DNA of 52,777 nt from Calothrix sp. MO_167.B12 (GCA_030066045.1 JASJCJ010000023.1:1-52777); one strand, 5' to 3'. Positions 7,863 through 16,672 are shown, numbered from the stretch's first letter. Numbers and translations: made by a program. The notes: generated from the sequence alone by a model not told the origin.

Positions 7863-8009
7863 ATGATGCGATCGCTACAACAATTATCACAACAGCATCA
7901 GCTATATCTCAGTAAAGTACCGTATACTACATCTCAATCAACAACCAAAATACCCCTGACTTTACCTCCGAAAGAAGAGATGGTAAAAGTTCCTCCAAAT
8001 TTACTGTGA
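7863..8009 (+). CDS. Small hypothetical protein (48 aa), doubtful
   Basis: This short frame starts at a double ATG (7863 or 7866) and is Gln-rich at the N-terminus, then Pro/Thr-rich (IPLTLPPKEEMVKVPPNLL). I do not recognise it and no clear ribosome binding site is visible. It ends 12 bp before the IscB-associated RNA element, so any 5' guide of that RNA would come from within or just after it. Confidence 0.2.
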   Translation: MMRSLQQLSQQHQLYLSKVPYTTSQSTTKIPLTLPPKEEMVKVPPNLL

Positions 8010-8020
8010 ATGGTTTTCAA

Positions 8021-8195
8021 CCGGATGACGCGCTTAAGCGGGGACACACCGGACGCGGAGCGCTCTGTGTCCGGTGTCCCGTGTCCGGGGCGATAAGCCC
8101 CAAGGGTCCTCCTCCCCCATCAAAATCTGCGATTTGATGGCTCCCGATTGGTGGGCACCTCAAGCCCCCACCACATCGGTGGAGGAGTGCCTCTG
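8021..8195 (+). ncRNA. IscB-associated omega RNA (HEARO)-like structured RNA, copy 1
   Basis: The region folds into consecutive stems: CGCTT/AAGCG (8031-8040); GGGACAC with GTGTCCC (8041-8080); GGGG/CCCC around CGATAAG (8087-8101); CATCAAA/TTTGATG (8118-8139); and CCGAT-GGTGGG with CCCACC-ATCGG (8144-8179). Unpaired blocks AAGGGT (8102-8107) and GCTC (8140-8143) separate them. CTCCTCC (8109-8115) can pair with GGAGGAG (8181-8187), a likely pseudoknot. The last four features recur at 52684-52774 with different stem sequences but preserved pairing. It sits directly upstream of an iscB C-terminal remnant on the same strand, the known position of HEARO. The family name is inferred from this context; the structure is read directly. 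Confidence 0.65.
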
Positions 8196-8216
8196 TTCTT
8201 GACTTTCCCACAAACC

Positions 8217-8410
8217 TCGGATGTCACTGCACAAAATCAGGTCAAACAAACAGTACTAAAGGTAAAAAAGTTGGCGAATACGTAGGACGTGCTTTATGTC
8301 GTGCAACAGGCAGTTTTGATATTACTACCAAATCAGGAAGAGTCACAGGTATTAGCCACAAATTTTGTTCAGCAATTCATAAAAAGGACGGATATTCCTA
8401 TGGCTCTTAA
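8217..8410 (+). pseudogene. iscB: IscB nuclease, C-terminal remnant with frameshift
   Basis: The frame from 8261 to TAA 8408-8410 encodes GKKVGEYVGRALCRATGSFD, continuing to SGRVTGISHKFCSAIHKKDG and YSYGS. This is the C-terminal domain of IscB, the RRXRR/HNH RNA-guided nuclease ancestral to Cas9. Just upstream, the frame one base over (8217-8261) encodes QVKQTVLK; restoring a single G at about 8261 joins the two as VLKGKKVGEY. The bridge-helix, RuvC and HNH parts (roughly 400 residues in the family) are absent: the coding remnant begins only about 20 bp after the RNA element. The gene is dead, but the RNA upstream keeps its folding. Confidence 0.75.
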
Positions 8411-8457
8411 AACTATTCTGACGGCAATTAAAATCGCGATTAGGCCTTACCCCCATG

Positions 8458-8474
8458 TCTAAAGCCAGGGGCTT
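8458..8474 (+). mobile_element. ISC-type right-end hairpin
   Basis: TCTAAAGCCAGGGGCTT contains the stem AAGCC/GGCTT and lies 48 bp after the iscB stop. The identical 17 bp occurs inverted at 43944-43960. I take it as the right end of the ISC element that begins near 8021. Confidence 0.5.
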
Positions 8475-8558
8475 CCATGGCGCGAGGTGTTCGGTGATTT
8501 AAATTACTTCTCCAAAACTTTTCAGACATCCTCTAAAAAATATGTAATCAAACTAGTA

Positions 8559-8623
8559 GCGGTTGTGAGTCTACCCTTCTCTTATCTCATGTTTTTCCAA
8601 AAGTAAGGTAGATTCGCAACCGC
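8559..8623. repeat. Long imperfect inverted repeat after petE
   Basis: GCGGTTGTGAGTCTACCCTT (8559-8578) pairs with AAGGTAGATTCGCAACCGC (8605-8623) around a 26-nt loop. It lies about 50 bp past the petE stop and may help to end that transcript. It could equally be a small transposon remnant. Confidence 0.55.
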
Positions 8624-8672
8624 ATCTATAAATTAAGCTAGTTTAATCCAATGAATACATTAGAAAAAACTA

Positions 8673-9080
8673 TTACTCAACAATAATTTTACCAGCCATG
8701 CCAGCACCGCGATGGGGTTCGCAGTAGAAGGGATATTCACCGGGTTCTGCATCTGCAAAGCTGACTTCAAACTCTTGTCCAGGACTCATCATTAATTGTT
8801 TGTGAGTTGCCTTGGCTGCTATAGCCTTATTAGCAATTTTAGATTTGTCAAATACAACGTTATGGGGAGGGACTCTATTATTCACAAATTTCACTTTGTC
8901 ACCAACTTTTACAGTCAATTTGGCAGGCTCAAATGCCAGCATCCCTTTATCTGTACCCATTTTGATGGTATATTCAGCCGCCGCAGCACTGGGAGTGAAC
9001 ACAGCAAAGCTGCTAATAACTAACACCGCTGTTAAAACAGCTAAACCCATATGACGCAAAGTTGCCGCGATCAATTTCAT
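8673..9080 (-). CDS. petE: Plastocyanin precursor
   Basis: This is the lumenal copper protein that carries electrons from cytochrome b6f to photosystem I. From ATG 9080 the product is 135 residues. A signal peptide (MKLIAATLRHMGLAVLTAVL, ending PSAAAA) precedes the cupredoxin domain. The copper ligands are complete: H73 in PPHNVVF, C120 and H123 in YCEPHRGAGM, and M128. An in-frame ATG at 9119 would add 13 residues that do not fit the signal peptide; the 9080 start has an AGGA site at good spacing. psbV lies 550 bp upstream on the same strand. Copper control of petE is common in cyanobacteria, but I cannot point to a site. Confidence 0.97.
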   Translation of the reverse strand: MKLIAATLRHMGLAVLTAVLVISSFAVFTPSAAAAEYTIKMGTDKGMLAFEPAKLTVKVGDKVKFVNNRVPPHNVVFDKSKIANKAIAAKATHKQLMMSPGQEFEVSFADAEPGEYPFYCEPHRGAGMAGKIIVE

Positions 9081-9120
9081 GGCATTTTCCTCATAAACAA
9101 TTTTATTTTCCTTATCCATT

Positions 9121-9629
9121 TTAAATACAATTAAGCCAAATATGACAGTCTGTCATAGATACAAATATTTTTTTTATTTTTTTGGTCAATTCAACCGCAA
9201 AAACTTGTTAAATAGCTCATCCCATTTTGGATGTTAGACGAACTTTGCTACTACAGGCGATACGTGGAGCAATCAGCCAGAGGCTTTACCTTTCCGCATG
9301 GGTAACATGGGTTAGTGTTGACCGAAGGCTTCTCCCTTCGTCAGGCAGCTAAGCTTACAGCAGAAGGCAGAAGGACGATTTTTCCGCTCAAACCCTCTTC
9401 CCTCTGACTTCACTTGACCAAATAGTAATCGCTACCAAGTCCCCAAATTCTCTCAAGTGGAGGTGGAAAAAATTTCCCTCGCAACCCAACCCCCTCGATT
9501 TATTGATGGGGAAAATGATAACTGAATAACTGATAATTGAAATGACAACACTAGGAAACAAGGAGTCAAAAGCAAGCTCAAATCCTTCCCCTACACCCCT
9601 TTCTTCCTAGTGCTAGTCTTAAAAGGGAT
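9121..9629. other. Intergenic region between psbV and petE
   Basis: No gene is visible. The part next to petE (9121-9200) is AT-rich with long T runs on the plus strand and presumably holds the petE promoter. At about 9332-9350 is a small hairpin (CGAAGG/CCTTCG). The rest has no ORF with family character. Confidence 0.5.
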
Positions 9630-10121
9630 TTAGAAGTAAATTTTACCGCCACCCCATTGTTTGCCAGCCACCTTGGGTTGGGTGAGAATATAACCGGCTA
9701 ATTCCTTTAATTGCTGATCGGTAATATTTCTCATTTCGGTGAAAATATCTGCACTCTTAGTGCTGGGGTGCAATTCTGCAATTTCAATTTCACCATCATA
9801 GGTGGTGGGATTCTTCAGGTAGTCCACCAACCCTTCTACATTATTACGGGGTGGTGTTGCTAAAGCTAAAGTTTCGGGGTCTAGTCCCACATTTTGGTTG
9901 GTTTTGGTGACACCGCCCAAATGACAATCAGCGCATATAAAGCTAAATAGGCGTTTACCTTGCTTAACCTCTTTGACACTGAGTACAGTTGTGTCACCTT
10001 TGTCATTCAACGGCACCGTGCGGGTTGCTTCATCCAGCTCTATGGCTGTGGCGTTACCGACAAAAAACTGAAATGTCAGCAACACAGTAGCCACAAAAAT
10101 GCCAATCAGTCTTCTAAACAT
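9630..10121 (-). CDS. psbV: Photosystem II cytochrome c550
   Basis: PsbV is an extrinsic lumenal subunit that stabilises the oxygen-evolving cluster of photosystem II. The 163-residue precursor has a signal peptide ending NATA (cleavage near residue 26). The haem site CADCH has C63, C66 and H67, and the second axial ligand is probably H118 in IAELHPST. The C-terminus GGGKIYF is typical. Length and motifs are complete. The gene lies upstream of petE on the same strand with a 550-bp gap, so the two are probably separate transcripts. The 500 bp upstream is AT-rich regulatory sequence. Confidence 0.97.
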   Translation of the reverse strand: MFRRLIGIFVATVLLTFQFFVGNATAIELDEATRTVPLNDKGDTTVLSVKEVKQGKRLFSFICADCHLGGVTKTNQNVGLDPETLALATPPRNNVEGLVDYLKNPTTYDGEIEIAELHPSTKSADIFTEMRNITDQQLKELAGYILTQPKVAGKQWGGGKIYF

Positions 10122-10629
10122 CGTTCCCCTTAAAGATTTTGATGCTAAACACAGCTAAAAATGCGATGTTCAATCTGCTATGTCGCTAATGGGTAATTCA
10201 GTCGCAAGTCATGAACCCAAGCAAAATACCCCCTCAGGTAATTTCAGTTTCACTGGTCTGTAAAACCCAATAGAGATTGAACTGCTGTTATACAAATATC
10301 ACGTTCGGAGTCCAATTTGTTGCCCTTATTACTTGTATTCCAGGGAATGGGGCGAATAAGCATGATGATAATCCGTTATAGTAAATTTTTTTATCATGTT
10401 GTTTCTTTTTGTTAAGCAAATAGCCGTTTCTTGATCACAAAACAAATTAAAAATTTTAATCAATCAACTCCTTAGTTTTTGTTAAAATTTGTAACTATTG
10501 ACATCTTGTAATCATAAATAATATTTAGAAATATGTACGTATGTTTAGATAAATTTATTTACGTAAATTTACTCAGACTAATTTATTAGTTTAAGTAATT
10601 TAAAAAAAATTTAGTAATAAACAAACATA
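10122..10629. other. AT-rich intergenic region between divergent psbV and an MFS remnant
   Basis: No gene is seen. The half nearest 10629 is very AT-rich with several TATAAT-like runs. It probably contains the psbV promoter (minus strand) and a promoter for the plus-strand frame. I could not assign any specific regulator site. Confidence 0.45.
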
Positions 10630-11064
10630 ATGGGATTAATGCATTCTGTTGATTTTGAAACTACCGTTTCTCTGGAACCAGAGCTGAATCAATATGCTGC
10701 TTCAGAATATGCAGCTAATTCCCTTGTGAGGACATTAGGTGAGTCCCGAGTAGAAAGCGGTACCATAACTGCCATTGAATTGTGTACCAATAATATGCAG
10801 ATAGCGATCGCTCCTCTACGGAACCAATCAGTTTATTTTGCGATCGCAGCAGCTGTGGCTGGAGCCACTGGAGCTTTGGGTACTACCATTGGTGGTTTTT
10901 TAGCAGATAATCCGGCATATGGAGGTTTAACAGGTTTGTTTATTATTTCTGTTGATTTTCGCCTCCTTGCTCTCATCCCCTTACTATTTGTCCAAGAATC
11001 TAGGAGGCAATCTCTGACCCAGATACTACAAGACATCTGGCAAGGACGGAAACAGGTAGCGTGA
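10630..11064 (+). pseudogene. MFS transporter remnant (C-terminal end fused to unrelated N-terminus)
   Basis: The 144-residue frame is chimeric. From about residue 50 (CTNNMQIAIAPLRNQSVYFA) to the end (LLFVQESRRQSLTQILQDIW) it reads as the last two or three membrane helices and cytosolic tail of a major facilitator superfamily transporter, with glycine-rich GATGALGTTIGGFLA. The first 45 residues (MHSVDFETTVSLEPELNQY onward) are polar and unlike an MFS N-terminus; I do not recognise them. A normal transporter has about 400 residues, so some 300 are missing. The simplest view is an internal deletion or fusion that left a non-functional stub; it may still be expressed from the AT-rich upstream region. 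Confidence 0.6.
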
Positions 11065-11071
11065 GGGAGTG

Positions 11072-11190
11072 ATGGTTGTTGGTTGACAGTTGACAGTTGA
11101 CAGTTGGGATTACCTCAGAAGATAAATTTAATCCTCTTGTCCTCCTTCCCTCCATCAACTAACAACTAACAACTATCAACTATCAACTAT
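11072..11190. repeat. STRR heptamer repeats
   Basis: GTTGACA is repeated in tandem near 11080-11106 and CAACTAA/CAACTAT units at 11155-11195. They run up to the stop codon of the SLC12-like gene. These are short tandemly repeated repetitive sequences typical of heterocystous cyanobacteria. Confidence 0.8.
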
Positions 11191-11193
11191 CAA

Positions 11194-13434
11194 CTAAGAG
11201 CTTCCCTCACTTAACACCTCTCCAAAGGCGAAATCAGCCGCAGCCATAACGTAAATAATGGTGGGAAGGTTAGCTGTACGTACATGCATTTGTTCATAAT
11301 ATTCCGTGAAATTTTCCTCAGTGGGAGTTGCCATTCCCAAAAAAATCACGTCCGCATCTTGAGAAGACTCGTGTAAAATCTGCTCAAAAGGACGGTTGTC
11401 AGCAACTATCACCGATGGAACAGCCGAGATACGTAGCTGAGTTAACATGGCGTTTAAGTTGGCTTTGGCATCTTTTGCACCCGCTTCGTTGGGAACAACC
11501 AATTTCAGATATATTTGGGCATCCCGCCATTCAATAGTGGAATGTAACAAGTAAGCAAGTAACAGCATTAAACTACCATTAGCCTGCATTCCTCCCCACC
11601 ATACGTCTATGCGACGGTACTGTCCAAAACCTCGTTGGGGATTTTCCCGTAAAACCATAACGCTACGCTTGGCGTAATGGAGTTGTGCAATCATATTGCA
11701 GTAGTTATCGCGCCTGGTGGCATCTTCACTATCTCCCAGCAAGATAGTATTGGGTACAAGTGGACCTAATCCATATGCCTCCACCAGCTGTAACATTCCT
11801 TCAAAGGGGTCTGGTGCTGTGACAACCCGCACTAGTGCTTGTACCTGTTGCTTTTTCAGGTGTTCCCTAATTGTCCTTTCGAGTCCGGTTTGCTGTGCTA
11901 AGTCTCGAGAACCGCTAGGTAAAACACTGGATACGGTAATAAAGCCTCGTTTATGGGTGAAGGCATTAGCTAGCTGAATCAAAGACCAACGCTTGCTGGG
12001 GGAACCAGAAAATACCAACAAATTCGGTCTCCAGTTTCTAGTATCCTCAACGCTATCAATTTGATAAATACCTGCCCGTAGTAATGCCATCCAAATTCCC
12101 CGACGCACATCCCCCCAAGTGGTAGTTAATTCCCGTTGCTGGAGCCAAAAATAAATCCCTAGGACTATGACAGCAGCAACCATAGTAGCAATGGGGTTAA
12201 TCAACAGCATTACCCACAAACAACCAATTCCCCCCAATAGAGACAAAACCCAATGCACCTTAAAGCTGGGTCTAAATGAGGGACTTTGCAGGAATCCTTC
12301 GATACTGGCAGAGATGTTTAAAACTAAGTATGTGGTCAAGAAAAACATTGTCAGTACTGGGGCAATCAAGTTTAAATCGCCAATACAGACAGCTGCAATT
12401 GCCACACTCAGAGTTACCCAAGTACCTATGCGTGGTTCATCATTTTCACCGCTACCTCTTCCCAAGAAAGACATCCAAGGGGGAAAAATTCCATCCCTTG
12501 CCAATGCTTGCAGAACTCTGGGTGCAGCAAGAATACTACCCAAGGCACTTGACAAAGTTGCTCCCCAAACCCCAAATAAAATTGCCGGTTGCCATAGAGA
12601 CATCATTTTTATGACTAGGGGTTCATTTAGTAAAGTTGCCGTATCGGCACGCGTGGCAATAATTAATGGCAAAACCATGTAAACCAAGTACCCCGTGCCC
12701 ACAGCGGCTAAGGTTCCAGTAGGGATAGAACGACTGGGATCACGTAAATCCCCTGACATACTTACCCCAGACATAATACCAGTGACAGCGGGGAAAAATA
12801 CTGCGAAAACTACCCAGAAAGATTGCCCATTCTCAGGTATACCCCATCCTTGTGGCGTAATATTTGGTACACCAGGACCAAAAACTAGACACACAAGGGA
12901 AAGCACAATCGCCGCCATAATCACGTATTGGGCTTTAACTGCAATCTGGGCAGAAGTTAAAGCCAAAATCGCCACCAAAATTGTTGTGATTAAAGCCACA
13001 TATGTTTGATTCAGATTTCCGAAAGTTTGGACTATACTTTCAGCAAAACCAATGGTATACAAAGCAACTGATACTGCTTGGGCAAAATAAAGAGAGATTC
13101 CTACCGCTCCCCCTACTTCAATTCCCAAACAACGGCTAATCATGTAGTAGGCGCCACCTACTCGCACTACTCTATCTGTAGCGATCGCACAAACTGATAG
13201 TGCAGTCAGAAAGGTAATGGATGTAGCAAGGGTAACAATGATTAAAGTACCCACTAACCCCACATTTCCCACTACCCAACCGAACCGCAAATACATAATC
13301 ACGCCCAAAATTGTCAGGACTGAGGGTGTATAAACTCCACCGAACGTACCTAACCCAGAAGATTGGACTTCAGTTGATTTTGAGTTATTAGGATCTGCAT
13401 CTGACTGCAAATCCTGTTTATATGGGAACTTCAT
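11194..13434 (-). CDS. SLC12-like cation-chloride cotransporter / APC-family permease
   Basis: This 746-residue inner-membrane transporter begins with a short polar tail and then LGTFGGVYTPSVLTILGVIM and YLRFGWVVG, the hallmark of cation-chloride cotransporters (Na-K-Cl type) within the APC superfamily. About twelve hydrophobic helices fill residues 30-440. The C-terminal 290 residues are soluble (from WRPNLLVFSGSPSKRW). They contain SLMLLLAYLLHSTIEWRDAQ and a final segment VIFLGMATPTEENF, resembling the regulatory tail of SLC12 proteins. Ions carried in cyanobacteria are not established, so I infer K+/Cl- or amino-acid related transport only. It stands alone; STRR repeats flank both ends. 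Confidence 0.85.
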   Translation of the reverse strand: MKFPYKQDLQSDADPNNSKSTEVQSSGLGTFGGVYTPSVLTILGVIMYLRFGWVVGNVGLVGTLIIVTLATSITFLTALSVCAIATDRVVRVGGAYYMISRCLGIEVGGAVGISLYFAQAVSVALYTIGFAESIVQTFGNLNQTYVALITTILVAILALTSAQIAVKAQYVIMAAIVLSLVCLVFGPGVPNITPQGWGIPENGQSFWVVFAVFFPAVTGIMSGVSMSGDLRDPSRSIPTGTLAAVGTGYLVYMVLPLIIATRADTATLLNEPLVIKMMSLWQPAILFGVWGATLSSALGSILAAPRVLQALARDGIFPPWMSFLGRGSGENDEPRIGTWVTLSVAIAAVCIGDLNLIAPVLTMFFLTTYLVLNISASIEGFLQSPSFRPSFKVHWVLSLLGGIGCLWVMLLINPIATMVAAVIVLGIYFWLQQRELTTTWGDVRRGIWMALLRAGIYQIDSVEDTRNWRPNLLVFSGSPSKRWSLIQLANAFTHKRGFITVSSVLPSGSRDLAQQTGLERTIREHLKKQQVQALVRVVTAPDPFEGMLQLVEAYGLGPLVPNTILLGDSEDATRRDNYCNMIAQLHYAKRSVMVLRENPQRGFGQYRRIDVWWGGMQANGSLMLLLAYLLHSTIEWRDAQIYLKLVVPNEAGAKDAKANLNAMLTQLRISAVPSVIVADNRPFEQILHESSQDADVIFLGMATPTEENFTEYYEQMHVRTANLPTIIYVMAAADFAFGEVLSEGSS

Positions 13435-13485
13435 TGTTGTAAATCTGAACTATTAGAGAACTCTAGCCGGGATTAATTATTAGCC

Positions 13486-13640
13486 AGTCATTTCAGTTAT
13501 CAGTTATCAGTTATCAGTTATCAGTCAAAAGAATCTAACGCGATGTGCAATTTTATCTTTAGTTCCCTCCTTTCCCCCTCCACTCCGGGCGGGGAAACCC
13601 CGCCCCTACTCCTTCACTCCTTCCCTCCTTCACTCCTGCA
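13486..13640. repeat. STRR heptamers and CTCCTTCA-type repeats
   Basis: CAGTTAT is repeated four times at about 13493-13525. A GGGCGGGGAAACCCCGCCCC palindrome and CTCCTTCACTCCTTCCCTC units run to 13640, into the last codons of ftsI. The same units occur at 21057-21165 and 29999-30068. Confidence 0.75.
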
Positions 13641-15444
13641 CGGGTGCTATTTTTTCCAAGGAAATTAGTGCTTCCATTACTGACTTGACAATTGGTGCGG
13701 CAACTGTGCTGCCATAGGCATTAGCTCCTTGTGGTTCATCAACTAATGCGAGTACAACATAACGGGGTAATTCTACAGGTAATATACCTACAAAACTGGT
13801 GATTCTTGCATCACTGCGGTAGCCACCCGATTTACTAGCTTTTTGTGCTGTACCAGTTTTACCACCAATCCGGTATCCGGGAATTTTGGCAGCTTTACCA
13901 GTTCCATTAGCTACGACCATTTCCATCATTTCCACAACCTTTTGAGTGGTTACAGGGGAAAAAATTTGTCGTGGCTTGGGTAAATTTGGGGAATCATGGA
14001 TCTGTCCTTTGCCATCTATTAGACCCTTGACTACATGGGGAGTGACTAATTTACCACCATTAGCCAAAGCTCCGTGCATTTGGACTAGCTGTAATGGGGT
14101 GATGGAAAAACCTTGACCAAAGGAAGTGGTAGCCGGTTCAATGGGGGAATTAGTAAATTCTTCTTGAGTTTTGAGTTGACTGGCAACAGCAAAGGGTAAA
14201 TCTGTATCTACAGTTTGTCCAAAACCCATACGTTCCAACCAACCGTAGTAAATCGAAGGATTTAATTTTTGGATGATTTTTACCATCCCTACATTGCTGG
14301 AATGTTTTAAAATTTCTGCAATATTGATATTGCCATGACTTTTAAGTTCGGCATTTCTAATGGTGTGGTCAGCAACTTTAATCGCACCCGAGTCATTGAA
14401 AACATCATCAGCTTGGATTGTACCTGCTTCTAGAGCGATCGCCACATTTAAAGGCTTAAAAGTAGAACCAGGCTCATACAAATCTGCCACGGTCCAATTT
14501 TTAAACAGTGATATATCTGCCTTGGAATATTTATTGGGATTATAGGTGGGCTGGGAAACCATTGTCAAAATAGAGCCATCCCAAGCATCCATGACAATTA
14601 CTGCTCCTCTTTTGGCCTTAAATTTTTTGATTTGTTTCATCAGAGCAGCACGAGCAGATCTTTGCAGACGGCTATCAATAGTTAATTGGAGTCGCAAATC
14701 ATCGACATGGAAAAATCCTTGGGGAGCGCGTGAAGGCATTAATGATCCATTCCCAGTCCTAGTAATACGTAAAGTTTTACTAGAACGTTCCAATAACTTC
14801 TCTTGGCTATATTCCACCCCTGCTTGACCCCGACGGTCAACATTTACATAGCCAACAACATCGGCAAATAAATTTTGCTGGGGGTAAAATCTGGCATATT
14901 TTTTCCTTAAATCTAAGCCATCCAAACGCATATCGTACAATCGATCTGCAATTTCTTCCGAGAGACTGGATGAAAGTAAAATACCGCTTTTTTGTTTAGC
15001 AAATTTTTGCTCTAAATCCTCAGCATCTTTATTGAGTACAGGAGCTAGTTTCTGTGCTACGTGTTCCCTTGATTTCGTAAATGATTGGGGATGCACATAG
15101 AGGGTATATACAGGGCGATCGATTGCCACCATCTGCAAACTCCGATCCACCACTGGACGACGGGGCATGAATGGTCTCACTGCCACCATTTGCTGGCTCC
15201 GTGCCCTCTTTGTCAAGTTTGGTCCCCGGACAATTTGCAGATTGTACAAATTCAAAGCCAGCCCTAATCCAGAAGTAATTAATAATCCCCAAACTAAAAA
15301 TAGCCGGGTTTTCATGTTAGCAGTTAATTCTGGTACCTCGGAATCAAAAAAATCACGTAAATCCCGTAGTGTTAACCGCCGTTTTTCTATAAATTCTTTG
15401 ACAATAAATTTGGGTTCTTTGGTTTTGGTGGATGACTTTTGCAT
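13630..15444 (-). CDS. ftsI: Division-specific peptidoglycan transpeptidase FtsI (PBP3)
   Basis: This 604-residue class B penicillin-binding protein cross-links septal peptidoglycan. A cytosolic N-terminus (about 1-45) is followed by one membrane helix (LFLVWGLLITSGLGLALNLY), the dimerisation domain (RPVVDRSLQMVAIDRPVYTL) and the transpeptidase domain. Catalytic motifs are complete: STFK with the nucleophile Ser near residue 327, SSN near 381 and KTGT near 527. The gene follows an FtsL-like membrane protein by 79 bp on the same strand, the classic ftsL-ftsI order, so an operon is likely. The last codons overlap a CTCCTTCA repeat array, so the extreme C-terminus may have been altered by repeat growth. 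Confidence 0.93.
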   Translation of the reverse strand: MQKSSTKTKEPKFIVKEFIEKRRLTLRDLRDFFDSEVPELTANMKTRLFLVWGLLITSGLGLALNLYNLQIVRGPNLTKRARSQQMVAVRPFMPRRPVVDRSLQMVAIDRPVYTLYVHPQSFTKSREHVAQKLAPVLNKDAEDLEQKFAKQKSGILLSSSLSEEIADRLYDMRLDGLDLRKKYARFYPQQNLFADVVGYVNVDRRGQAGVEYSQEKLLERSSKTLRITRTGNGSLMPSRAPQGFFHVDDLRLQLTIDSRLQRSARAALMKQIKKFKAKRGAVIVMDAWDGSILTMVSQPTYNPNKYSKADISLFKNWTVADLYEPGSTFKPLNVAIALEAGTIQADDVFNDSGAIKVADHTIRNAELKSHGNINIAEILKHSSNVGMVKIIQKLNPSIYYGWLERMGFGQTVDTDLPFAVASQLKTQEEFTNSPIEPATTSFGQGFSITPLQLVQMHGALANGGKLVTPHVVKGLIDGKGQIHDSPNLPKPRQIFSPVTTQKVVEMMEMVVANGTGKAAKIPGYRIGGKTGTAQKASKSGGYRSDARITSFVGILPVELPRYVVLALVDEPQGANAYGSTVAAPIVKSVMEALISLEKIAPVQE

Positions 15445-15523
15445 AAATATTTCTATCTTTTTCTTGACGTAGATGTCAAGATGAATTCTCAGTCATATAG
15501 TCCCTAAGATGGGAATTATCAAG

Positions 15524-16204
15524 CTAGTAACCTAATAGAGATGAGGGTGAAGGTTGCCTTTGAGGAGGGCTAGTCTGAACAGTAGGATTTCGATCTACCT
15601 CCAACTGTTTTCTGGGTAAGAAAATTGTTTTATTAGGAGTTGGAGATAATAATCCAGCATTGGGTTTTTCTGCTTCTTGAGCCATTTTATTCTTTAAAAC
15701 CTCATTGGTTTTCGTCAGCTGTCGCTCATCCCGTTGTAATTCTTGTAGTTTCCGGTAATTTTGACCCCAAAGTTTTTGAGAATATACCGTCCAACCATAA
15801 ACTACGAGAACTGCAACTACTAATAAAAACGTTCCCAGGCAGGAATAACGATGTAGGGCATACAAGCGCAGTAACCACCAAGGAGTTGTGTTATTAGGAG
15901 GGGATACCAGGGGAAGGGAAGAAACCTGGTGTTGATCTGTTTTCAGTCTTGGAGATAATCTATTTGTCGTTCCTGGAAGTGTGATATTTGCTCTTTTTCT
16001 ACCTAACAGTGGTTGTCGAGAAGTCAATAAGTTAGTTGGTAAAAATTGTTTTTGAGCAGATGATTTTGTTGCAGGCAAAACGCGGCGATGATTCCCAGAC
16101 CTTGATGGTAACTTTCTTGACTTCTTAGTTACCCTTGATGGGATTGAGTTTGACTGCAACTGTCTGCGCCTTGCCCTAATATTCGACCGAGGTTTAGTAG
16201 CCAT
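15524..16204 (-). CDS. FtsL-like cell division membrane protein
   Basis: This 226-residue protein has a long, very basic N-terminal tail (1-115, rich in Arg, Lys, Ser), one membrane helix near 122-142 (LGTFLLVVAVLVVYGWTVY) and a coiled-coil segment just after it (NYRKLQELQRDERQLTKTNE, about 148-172). A Pro/Ser-rich end follows. A bitopic protein with a periplasmic coiled coil, directly upstream of ftsI, matches the position and topology of FtsL, which bridges FtsQ/B and FtsI/W. Sequence similarity to proteobacterial FtsL is too low to claim by eye, so the assignment rests on context and topology. The basic tail could bind other divisome parts or DNA. Confidence 0.65.
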   Translation of the reverse strand: MATKPRSNIRARRRQLQSNSIPSRVTKKSRKLPSRSGNHRRVLPATKSSAQKQFLPTNLLTSRQPLLGRKRANITLPGTTNRLSPRLKTDQHQVSSLPLVSPPNNTTPWWLLRLYALHRYSCLGTFLLVVAVLVVYGWTVYSQKLWGQNYRKLQELQRDERQLTKTNEVLKNKMAQEAEKPNAGLLSPTPNKTIFLPRKQLEVDRNPTVQTSPPQRQPSPSSLLGY

Positions 16205-16361
16205 AATTCTTGGAAAATAAAAAGTAAGGAAATAAAAATAAATTCCTTGGTGATTCAGATTACTAGAACTAACAATGTAATCAGCATCGATAATATCTCA
16301 ATCTCCAAATAGCTGCACCTAAAGTAGCAAAAAACATTTATTTCAGATCGGGGAGTTTGAA

Positions 16362-16420
16362 AATGGTTGATAGTTGTTAGTTGTTAGTTGATGGTTGACA
16401 GCTTAGGTGTGGGAGCCGCA
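16362..16420. repeat. STRR heptamers (TAGTTGT) with composite tail
   Basis: This is an inverted copy of the 3785-3885 composite: AAAATGGTTGATAGTTGTTA, then heptamers, GATGGTTGACAGC and GTGTGGGAGCCGC. It opens a 1.2-kb gene-poor stretch. Confidence 0.7.
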
Positions 16421-16555
16421 CTTGAGGTATTTTCATGGGCAGGCGTGAGATTTGACCGTGGGGGAGTGGGGCAGAAAAAATCCAGCCCGAATTATTCCAG
16501 TAATCCCCAGCTTTTAGCATAATAAGGGGTCATACCCACTATTCGCCAGCAGCAT

Positions 16556-16672
16556 CCTATAAGGGTGAGGTTATACAATCAAAGCCTACCTACGCAGACT
16601 AAAAACCCTGATAATTCCTGTTGTTGATAAAAATATATGTTTATTAATAACATTTACAATCAGTATTAATAC
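16556..16672. repeat. Dispersed 117-bp repeat (CCTATAAGGGTGAGG), copy 1
   Basis: The sequence from CCTATAAGGGTGAGG through ATACAATCAAAGCCT and GATAAAAATATATGTTTATT to CAGTATTAATAC is repeated nearly base for base at 38183-38299, where it is the core of a MITE with target duplication. Here the termini are degraded. Confidence 0.75.

Noticed and set aside
8017-8211. Minus-strand 64-residue frame
   Set aside because: It is the complement of the structured RNA; the base pairing explains the sequence better than coding.
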